A DNA stretch of 64,000 nucleotides from Neospora caninum Liverpool (Eukaryota > Apicomplexa > Conoidasida > Eucoccidiorida > Sarcocystidae), in the NCBI RefSeq assembly GCF_000208865.1, contig NC_018395.1, positions 651,920 to 715,919 of the forward strand, in the 5' to 3' direction. Position 1 is the stretch's first letter. Every line of letters starts with the position of its first letter. Made by a program: the position numbers and the translations under genes. The notes beneath the pieces were generated by a model. That model was not told where the DNA came from, searched no databases, and saw nothing but the letters and a program-made list of their open reading frames with translations. Of this stretch, positions 47,631 through 64,000 are shown one piece after another.

Positions 47631-49381
47631 GGAGGCAGCCCTCTTCTTCGTCTCCGTCTCCCGATCTGAAAGAGGAGAACCGGCGAGTCGACTGCCTTTT
47701 TCTGGCGAGACGCGCCTCTGGAGGCCCTCGCCCTTTCTTGCATGCGAAGAAGAGACAAGACGCGAAACACTCGAGACAGGCTTCGCGGAACTTCGCCTTT
47801 CAACAACGAAAACAGCGACAAGCCGGGCGGGGAGAGGCCGATTCCCCGCGAGGGCCGCGGCGATCGTTGGAGATAAAAGGGAGAGCGGTCGCGCCCCTGC
47901 CTCGCGGGGGAGAGGGGGGAGCGACTGCGGTTTTGCGGTGTATGTACACCGTCGCTCTCGCGCGGAGAGGCGCGAGCGTCTCTTCTGTTTCTCCCGTCCG
48001 ACACGGAGAAGGAGAGATCCAGCGCCTGCGATCTCTAAAGTTGTGTGCGACCAGCGAGAGGCGCAGAGAGGCCGGTCATAGCGAGAACCGTTCCTTCAGC
48101 TCCTCAAGCAGAGAGAACCCTTGAGGGACAGTGCTCGGGAGGCAGGGAGAGAGAGTACCACATGTACGCGTGTGGACACAGAACTCCAGGAGGCAGTCGC
48201 AGACGAATCCGCGCGTAGATGGATGGAGAGAAATACACCTCTCGATCCTAGACGGAGATGGCCTTGTGTGCCCAAATTGGCACGCTTCACGTCTCCTCAT
48301 ATGCACATCTGTGGATTCACACAAAGTATTCGAACGTTTGTGTGCATCTTTGAGTAGCATACAGGAGGCAGTTGTGGAAAAACCCGTCTGCCTGCGAGGC
48401 GTCCTAAACAGAAAGGCAAGGCCGAGGCGCAGAGACAATTCTGGGCACTCTTCTTGGGCGTTTTTTGGATAGAAAATGCAAACGTTCGATTTTAATCCGC
48501 TCTTAAGAGACACGCCTTCCGAAGGTCGCTCGGCGTTCAATTTGTTTTGTGATTTCTTTCCGTTCTTTCCCTTTGATCTCTTGTCAAACCCCGGCACGCA
48601 AAACGGGACGAACTTCCTCTTCGAAAACGAGCAGCCTTTAATCGATTTTTAACGTTCTCCAGCAGGTGCACGCACACATCGATACGGTGCTACGTATATC
48701 TCTTCGTGTCTCTTCTGTCTCCTGTTTTTTCTCTCGTGTTCTGCTTTCTGTTTTCTCATCTTTCGGTTTCACATGTTTGCACGTTTACGACTGGAAGGTG
48801 CGCAAGGCCGGTGGCTCCGATCTTTTCAAAGACGTCTTTTGTCGGGTGTCCCCAGAGAGACATGGCCGACTTCACCTTCTCCGTGAGGCCGGTTGAGATC
48901 TACAAATTAGAACCGCCCCGTATGCATGTGCTTCCCGCCTTCGGCTTCGTTTTTGTCGACAACGAAAACACGACAGGCGCCAACGAACCTTGCTCTCTTG
49001 TCGCCGAGATGTCTCTTTTTTGAAGCGGAAACTGACGACGCCTCTTCTGCTCACCTCCCACGCCACAAACACTTTCTTCTCTCTGTTTTTCTTTCTATAA
49101 AGCTGCATGCCCCCCCCCCTCTGGTGCACTCGAGGCAGCGGCCTTTTTTTCTCGCCCTCCATTTGCTTTTCCCTGTTTTCCGACGCATCTCTGCCCTCGC
49201 CAGGCAGTGTGGCCGGCCTCCAAAACAACCTCCACTTCTCTTTCAAACTGTCTCACACGATATACCCTGTTCCCTGCGCTGTTTCTGCTAGACGCACGCG
49301 TGCACACGTCGATCTCTGTCACGATCCACGGTCTCTGTGTTCCACGGTCTCTCTGTCTCGCCCTGTCACTCTTCGGTCGAT
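47631..49381. other. Convergent spacer between the TBC1D23-like and peroxiredoxin genes
   Basis: It holds two 3' UTRs. A plus-strand stretch at 48795-48896 resembles an exon (an AG acceptor, then an open frame), but its phase does not extend the TBC1D23-like protein sensibly. No domain was recognised elsewhere. Confidence 0.45.
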
Positions 49382-50507
49382 TTACAGCTTGGTTTCGACT
49401 TTGGCTTTGAGTTGGCCGAGGTAGTTTTTGACGCCGGCGAACGAGGCCTCCATCATTTTTTCTCCTCTTCGCCAGTTCGCGGGGCATACTTGTTTTCCGC
49501 CGTTTTTCTCGACTTCTTGAATCATCTCGCAAACGCGTAGCGCTTCGTGAACGCTGCGCCCGAGGGGGAGGTCATTCATGGTCAGGTGGCGAATTTTCCC
49601 GGTTTTGTCCAAAATCACGAGAGTTCGCAGCGCCACGGAGTTGTTCCACAGGCTGTGGTAGTTGCGAGAAATCGACTTGTCGAGGTCGGACACGAGGGGA
49701 AAGTTCAACTGGCTGATTCCGCCTTCTGCGAGTGGCGTTCGCATCCACGCTTGGTGGGTGTACGCGCTGTCCACAGAGACACCCAGAACCTAAACAGAGA
49801 AACAGACACACGATTCCACGAAAAAAATACGAAACGAAGAGAAAGGGGAAAGAACGGAGACGGAAAAAAGAGAAAAAAGGTCAAGCGGGACGTCCCAGGC
49901 GCAGTGTACATACACCCCGGAGACAGGAAAGAAAAGTCGTGGAAACACACCGAAAGGAGAGCTTGGAAAGAGAAGCAAGGCGCTCAGGTTGAAAGAGAAG
50001 ACAAAGATGGCAAAGGTGGAAAAAAGAAGCGCAGCGGGGCAGTTGAATCTCGAGATAACAAAAAGGCAGAGTTAAAGACAGAACGAAGAAAAAATCATGG
50101 AACCGAGAAAAAGGAATCAAACGCCGCCATCAACGCGAGAAACTTTTTGAACAGCTTTCCTCTCTCTTCAGCCACGCGTGTTCGTTTGAAGCAGACAAAA
50201 ATCCACATGCACCGATAAATGCATACTATTACAGATCCCCACCTACTTGCATATGGACAGAGGGATATCTATATATAAAAAGATATAAGCAGATATACAA
50301 ATAAAAAGAGCGACACGCGGGTGCACATGTGCAAGTTTCTTCTGCACGAACGGCCACGTTAAAAGAATTATGGACATTCGCGGTCGCACAGAAGAACCAC
50401 GATCTCTCAGAGCAACGACGGAAGCAAACACATACACACCTACACGCAAGTCACAGCATCTGTTCACCTATAAATGTATACCTTTCTATCACTTTCTCTC
50501 TCCAAAC

Positions 50508-50562
<55 letters not shown>

Positions 50563-51604
50563 GACATGTAGATTAGTTAGTATGTGCAGATACGTCGACA
50601 CGTTGTAGGCGAGTCCGAGCACCTGACAGGGCGGAAAGGCAGAGAAAAGCGGGCAGAGACACCGTGTTTTGGTGGCAAGTTTGTCCGAGTTTTTCACTTA
50701 CTTTGAATCCGAGTTTTGCGAATTCCTCCGTGGCTGCATTGAACGCGAGAATTTCGGACGGGCACACAAAGGTGAAGTCCAGAGGGTAGAACAAGAGGAC
50801 GACGCCGTTCCCGCTGCGGCAAACCTCTGAAAGAGTCACCTTCTCAATCTCGCCTGCAACAAAAAAGACATTTTACCCTCAACACAGTCAAACTGCATGC
50901 ACGGACGCAGAGATAGATGCCTCCCCATAGACGAATTTGATGCGACACTTCGGCACTTGTGGCTACTGATGAGGATATAAACATATATATATATATATAT
51001 GTATATTTATGTACATATTTATGTATGTATATGGATATGTACAAATAAAAAGAAACGCTGTCCCTCACTACGTGTATTCTGTGCAGATTAGAAGTCACTT
51101 TGAAGAAAAACATATATATACATATATATTGCATACATGCATATCCGTATGTGCGTATAGAATAGACAGTCAGGTGTGCGAAGGGATGTGTGTAGCATTT
51201 GGACTTGGCTGCTAGTGGGGCGGTCTCGTCCGTTTTGTCGTGAGTGGAAATTTCCGCTTGTTGATCGACCCGCTTATCACTATTTGCTGCGCACCGTTGG
51301 GCATGACGGCGTCGGCAGTGAAGTCCGGGGCGGGTTTGGTCACGAGGCACGGACTGTGTTGTGCGTCTGTCTCCTTGGAGAAGTTTCGTTTTCCGGAGGC
51401 GAATCCCTGGATAGGCGAGAGAAAACGAAAAGACGCCGCAGAGGTAAGAGCCTCGCGCGAGGCAGGCGAAGTGGACAAGAACGGGAGAGACGCGAAAGCG
51501 GCAGATCGGCCAGCAGCGGCGCGCGACTGCGTGAGAAGAAGAAGACCCTCCACCTGTCTCCCGAAAGGAGACAATCGGGAAAAACGGAGACAAGAGGCTG
51601 CCAT
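49382..51604 (-). CDS. PRX3: Mitochondrial-type typical 2-Cys peroxiredoxin
   Basis: Peroxiredoxins reduce hydrogen peroxide and organic peroxides using thioredoxin. Three exons on the minus strand, 51604-51295, 50853-50702 and 49789-49382, give 289 residues. The peroxidatic Cys is at residue 134 in [13 protein letters not shown] and the resolving Cys at 256 in [10 protein letters not shown], so this is a typical dimeric 2-Cys enzyme. Residues 1-80 are basic, hydroxylated and low in acidic residues ([17 protein letters not shown] and onwards), a good mitochondrial presequence, and the catalytic domain starts at VTKPAPDF. The hyperoxidation-sensitivity motif GGLG is GGIS here and there is no C-terminal YF, which predicts a relatively peroxide-resistant enzyme. 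The ATG at 51604 was chosen because the sequence after it makes the presequence. The PRX3 name is based on the mitochondrial targeting and general similarity. Confidence 0.95.
50511..50561. repeat. Long near-perfect (TA)n microsatellite in peroxiredoxin intron 2
   Basis: About 25 uninterrupted TA units, the longest pure run noticed in the window; a likely strain-variable locus. A second TA tract lies at 50981-51004 in intron 1. Confidence 0.92.
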
Positions 51605-53015
51605 GGCGAGAAAGAAGAAAACGCGGAGAAAAGGTGCAAAGATGCAACGTCGAGAGGCGAGCTGCAAACGCGCAAAGGGGAAGGACTACGCCGGGATGAG
51701 AAAACAGTCGCGCACTGTGCCGACGAGGAAAGAAACGTTACTGGAAAAGATACCTTGAAAAAAACGAGGAACGGAAGCGAAGATGTGCATTTCCCCCCAA
51801 AGAAGAGAGACAGAGACGGCGACAGAAACAGGCTCTCGACTAAACGGCGGCGCCGTGCACGGGCGCCGAGGCGCAAGGCGCGTCACACGCGCTCTGTCGA
51901 CAACAGAAACGAACCCTTCAAAACATAGTCGAAAAGGAGACGCGAACCAAAGATCTCTCCTTTTGCCTCGACTTCTCGATCAACAGATTCTTCCTCCACG
52001 GTGTCTCTTCCACTCTCTCCCTATTCTGTCTCTCGCGATCTCGCGTTGCGTGTCACGTTTCGCTCTCTTTGTGTCTCTCACACAGCCTTCGGGGGCGGCT
52101 TCCCTTCTGCTGGAAATTTGGGTCTCCCCCCTACATCTAATCTGCTTTCTTCTTGCCTTTCTCTCCACTCTCCGTTGTTACTTCAGTCTTGTCACGTGTG
52201 CTCTTTTCTCGGTCTTCTCTCTCGTTTTCCCTTCTAGGTCTGCGTTCCTGTTCTCTTTTCTAGTTCCTCTCCTGTACGATTCTGGAGAAGGCAAATCGCT
52301 CGCGTGCAAAGATGTCAAACGAAGCAACGCCTGCTGCGTCCACTTGCAACCTGTGGATGGCGCAATACTGTCGAGGCGTGTGTCGGATCAAAGAGATGAG
52401 CTTTTTCACCCATGAGTACCCTGCGTGGGGCGCACTCGCGTTTTCAGGTTGTTCTATCTGCACAAAATATTCATTGACACACAGGCGTGATAACCATTTA
52501 CGCATATTTACACGCATATATGCCCCAATGCACTCTATACACAAATATACAGGCATTCACACACGCATGTATACAAATATACATACATATATACATACGT
52601 GTATATATATATATATATATATATGGGGGCGAGAGAGAGATGAAGGCAATAAGATTCCTTGTACCCTTTTCGCGACTACGCCTTTGGATACGAGAGTTCC
52701 CTGCTACGTTCGCGGGTGCGAAGCACAGGAACAAGAGCTTGTGTGTCCCAAAGGAGAACAGAGAAATCCCGTGGGGGAGCGTTGCTATGCCTTCAGTTAT
52801 CTGTCCGTGTGAAGTGCAACGCAGCTTTAGTTTTATTTTCACAACGCCCTGTATTTATATCCTGTCGCCAGACTGAGAAAGCGACGACCTGTGGCAGGCT
52901 CCGGGGTGGCGAGCAAAGCAAAATGGACAAAAACAGATTGAGTAACGAAGCGCGACGAGCCGCGGAGGAGACGGAGAAACAAAGAGCAAACGGCGGGGAT
53001 GCAACCAGGGCAATG

Positions 53016-53130
53016 CATATATATATATACAGCTATATACACGTATATATAGACATATATATACATATATATAGATACACACATATACGTATATATATAC
53101 AGATATATACACATCTATATATATATATGT
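53016..53130. repeat. TA/TACA microsatellite in the peroxiredoxin-SERCA spacer
   Basis: Long imperfect TATATACA and TATAGATA repeats. Confidence 0.88.
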
Positions 53131-53934
53131 CTGCATGCGGAAGAAGACGCAGGTGTTGGAGAAGGAAGAAACAGGTAAGGAGATACTTTTCAGGAGCCGT
53201 TTCTCTCGCCATCTTCGCGTACGTGGGTCACTGTACTTCTTTCCTTCTCACAGCAGCACGTTTCCTTTTTCTCTCCTTTGTCTCTCTTCTCGCGATTTTC
53301 TATACGGATGGGACGGCATAGCGCCGTTCGTGTGACTATATGGCAGCCCCAGCTCTACGCGTTTCCCTTACACCTACAGCGGTCGCACAGATAAGAGACG
53401 TCAGGCTCGATTTCAGGAAGTGTTTTTGCGCATGCACCGACACAAGCCCGGGGGAGGCAGAGAGGCTACTAGCAACGTGTGATACTTATAAGCGGCTGTT
53501 CTCAGTTTCTCCTCCGTCTCGTGCGGTTCTGCGAAGAACGGAAGTTCACCATCTTTGGTACATGCCGAGGATTTTGGAACCCGATAGTGCTTTGCATACA
53601 AAGCCGCAAAAATACACATAGAAATATGTGAGTATATATATATATATATATATATGTATACGTGTGTAGTTATTTGTGGGACCGGAGACAGGGTGCCTGT
53701 CGTTGCATCTTTGTTTCTCGCATTTCGCTTTCGGCGAGGGACAAGTATCAGATAATATTCGACCTGATACGTTTTTCACCTTCCTAGCTTTCTCTCTCCC
53801 GAAAAATTCTCCAATATCGGGCGGTGTGTTTGGAGAGGGAGATGCCGGTCGAGACAAAAGAGAATCGCCCGCGTCTCACCTGCCCGTGGATGGCAAAGAG
53901 GGCGTATGCAGCGCGATCAAGAGGAGAGACAGAG

Positions 53935-54400
53935 AATAGTGGGTGAGACAGAGAGAGAAGAGCGGATGAGACAGAGGGAGAAGAGTGGATGAGACAGAGA
54001 GAGAATAAGGGGTGAGACAGAGAGAGAATAGGGGGTGAGACAGAGAGATGAGGCAGAGAGAGAAAGAATAACGAAATACGCGCAGCTAGGGCGACCACGT
54101 GAGAAAATAGGGCGTTAGACGGATCGAGGGAGAGAAAGAGAGAGAATAAGGGACCATTCGGCGAGAGAATCATCACACTGAACAACAGAAAAGTAAGGTT
54201 CCGGCAGAGAGAGACAGAGTAAGGGATGACGCAGTGAGAGAACAAGGCAAGAGGCAGAGAGACAGAGAGAACAAGGCAAGAGGCAGATAGGGTACAAAGG
54301 GCCACGCGGAGCGAGAGAAAGAGAAAAACAAAAGGTTCAGGCGGAGAGAGATTGAGAGAAGAAGGAATCAGACAGATCGAGAGAAGTCAAGCGTCGAGAT
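53935..54400 (+). repeat. Purine-rich degenerate tandem repeat
   Basis: Repeated GTGAGACAGAGAGAGAA-like units, clearest at 53940-54065, then looser GAGAGA-rich sequence to about 54400. The strand is purine-rich, the opposite of the minisatellite at 55255. Confidence 0.8.
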
Positions 54401-55254
54401 TGGGTGAAGTCGGCGCGCGCGCGCATGTCGGCCTGTAGCGGGAGAGGGGGACACACCGGTTTGAGATAAGAGACCCTCGGGAGAAAAGGCGGGTGCTTTC
54501 TGTGGTGTAAGATCTGGTTCGGGTTTCTAGGTGGATGCGAGGCGAGGCAGCGAGGCACGTGTTCTTTTTTCTCGTGGAAACTCTCTCGTTTTGCATGCCT
54601 GGTTTTGAAGACGAGAAGACAACTGCTTCGGAGCGATCCGCGCTCACGGTCCCCCCCCCCGTCTGCTCTGTCTCCCTTTTTGTGGCGCGATACATATACT
54701 CCACACGCTCGCTTCTCTTCGCTCACTGCGCAGTGCATCTTTCTCTCTGTCTCTCTGTGACTTTCCACTTCTCCGAGTTCTCTCGTTTCCAGTTCGTTTC
54801 CACGTTCCGTCCTCTTCGCTCGTCTAGCCTTTTTGTTGACTTCTGTGCGGATCTGGACCCTCTCCTTTTTCTCGTTCCCGGGGTTCTTTCTGCTGTTTTC
54901 TTCCGTTCCCGTCGCCCTCGTGTCCTTTCTTTTCTGCCTTCTCTTTGCGCTTCTTGCAGTGGGGCCGTAATCCCCTCCCCTTGAACCCATGCTAGCTTAA
55001 CAGAGGTAAGAAAGAAGCTCGCCGAGGCCGCTTCCACAGACACTGCAGAAACTCCGCGCCTTCTCGCAGGCGACAACTTTCCCTCGGGGCATTCGACCGA
55101 CCCACTTGCTTCCTCGCTTCGATCTTCGCTCCCCATTTTTTCCCGGTGTCTCTCCTGGGCTGGCATTCATTTCTCTCTCTGGCCGAAGGAGTGTGCATGC
55201 ATGGGAGCATCTCTCTTTGCGTCTCTCTTTGTTTCTCCCCCTCTCTCCCTCTCT

Positions 55255-55442
55255 TGGTGTCTCTCTCTCTGTCCATCTCTCTCTCTGTGTCCGTCTCTCT
55301 CTCTCTGTGTCCGTCTCTCTCTCTCTGTGTCCGTCTCTCTCTCTCTGTGTCCGTCCCTCTCTCTCTGTCCGTCCCTCTCTCTCTGTCCGTCTCTCTCTCT
55401 CTGTCCGTCTCTCTCTCTGTCCGTCTCTCCCTCTGTTCTCTC
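55255..55442 (+). repeat. Pyrimidine minisatellite upstream of SERCA
   Basis: About nine tandem copies of a unit of 16-20 bases made of CT dinucleotides closed by GTCCGT or GTGTCCGT. It lies 340-530 bases upstream of the SERCA ATG, probably in its promoter or 5' UTR. Confidence 0.88.
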
Positions 55443-55782
55443 TTTGTATCTATTTCGCTCCCGATTCGTTCGTGTCCCTCGCTTTACTCCTGCTGCCCGT
55501 TGCTGTCTGATTTTTTTCTCGTTCACTTTGGGTTATTTCTTCCCTTTCACTGTCGGGTCTCTCTTCTTCGCTCTTTTGTCTCGCCTCTGCCTGACTTGGG
55601 ACGAGCGCAAATTCGACATCGCCTCCTGGCGAACGGCTAGGCCGCCTTTCTGCCCCGTTCCTGCGTCATCGCTGTTTGCTGCTTTCTGTGCTGTCCTGCA
55701 GCCTCGATTTCTCCTTTCGCGTGCGTCAGCGTCCGTGGCGTCTTCGTTTCTGCTTCCCTCGTCTCTTTTCTCGAGGCGCAGA

Positions 55783-63896
<8,114 letters not shown>

Positions 63897-64000
63897 GTGC
63901 GTCTGATGCAAAAGATTCGTGGAAAACAACATGCAAAAAAGGTTCAAGCGAGTGGCCACACATCCAGACCTCTCAGTCCCCTTTAAATCGACAGAAAAAA
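63897..64000 (+). other. Start of SERCA intron 14 at the right edge
   Basis: Begins GTGCGTC after the codons for ATALG. No further exon before the window ends. Confidence 0.7.

Larger units (their letters stand above)
51605..55782. promoter_or_regulatory. Divergent spacer between the peroxiredoxin and SERCA genes
   Basis: A 4.2 kb head-to-head interval holding both promoters and leaders. It contains TA tracts (52592-52624, 53016-53130, 53632-53657), a purine-rich repeat region (53935-54400), two TGCATGC words (54592-54598 and 55194-55200) and a pyrimidine minisatellite just upstream of SERCA. The 500 bases before 55783 are CT-rich. No coding exon was found. Confidence 0.5.

Noticed and set aside
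48666..48896. Possible last exon ending in KVRKAGGSDLFKDVF
   Set aside because: Its phase does not match the exon ending at 47157, and no other exon was found to pair with it.
52312..52812. 166-codon plus-strand frame starting MSNEAT
   Set aside because: Half of it is microsatellite translation and the rest has no recognisable domain or splice partner.
54337..55166. Glu/Arg/Lys-rich minus-strand frames
   Set aside because: Produced by CT-rich SERCA upstream sequence; low complexity.

Overview
The window is nuclear DNA of an apicomplexan of the Toxoplasma/Neospora/Hammondia group, most likely Toxoplasma gondii or a very close relative. The reasons are intron-rich genes with short exons and GT-AG introns of a few hundred bases, many (TA)n microsatellites in introns and spacers, frequent TGCATGC words, long polypyrimidine tracts, Ser/Pro homopolymer runs inside coding exons, and ancestral proteins (VPS11, Fip1, SEC61 gamma, TBC1D23-like, 2-Cys peroxiredoxin, SERCA) with recognisable apicomplexan-style extensions. 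Exon joins below were worked out by hand by matching splice phases. A chain of phase-compatible joins that rebuilds a known family is the main support.

Layout, left to right. (1) 328-3560, minus: the N-terminal part of VPS11 (HOPS/CORVET tethering); the rest lies beyond the left edge. (2) 4872-7224, plus: a short Fip1-like pre-mRNA polyadenylation factor, divergent from VPS11 across a 1.3 kb CT-rich spacer. (3) 10310-14598, plus: a 934-residue coiled-coil protein of unknown function. (4) 17219 to about 26592, minus: a large seven-helix membrane protein whose helices and linking motifs resemble the plant MLO family (calcium-channel-like), joined to EF-hands at its C-terminus. Its first exon is unresolved. 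This is the most unusual gene in the window. (5) 32074-32328, minus: the intronless SEC61 gamma gene. (6) 36543 to about 47630, plus: a 2,188-residue TBC1D23-like protein (inactive TBC domain, inactive rhodanese-like domain, C-terminal PH-like domain) in 14 exons. (7) 49382-51604, minus: a mitochondrial-type typical 2-Cys peroxiredoxin in three exons. (8) 55783 to beyond 63896, plus: a SERCA-type Ca2+ ATPase in at least 14 exons, cut by the right edge.

The genes do not form an operon or an obvious single pathway. Three of them (VPS11, TBC1D23-like, SEC61 gamma) act in the endomembrane/secretory system, and two (the MLO-like protein and SERCA) probably move or sense calcium. The intergenic spaces (1.3-5.5 kb) hold UTR/promoter sequence, microsatellites and purine/pyrimidine tracts. 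I found no tRNA, rRNA, transposon or CRISPR array. Two introns appear to use GC-AG borders, one in the MLO-like gene and one in SERCA.
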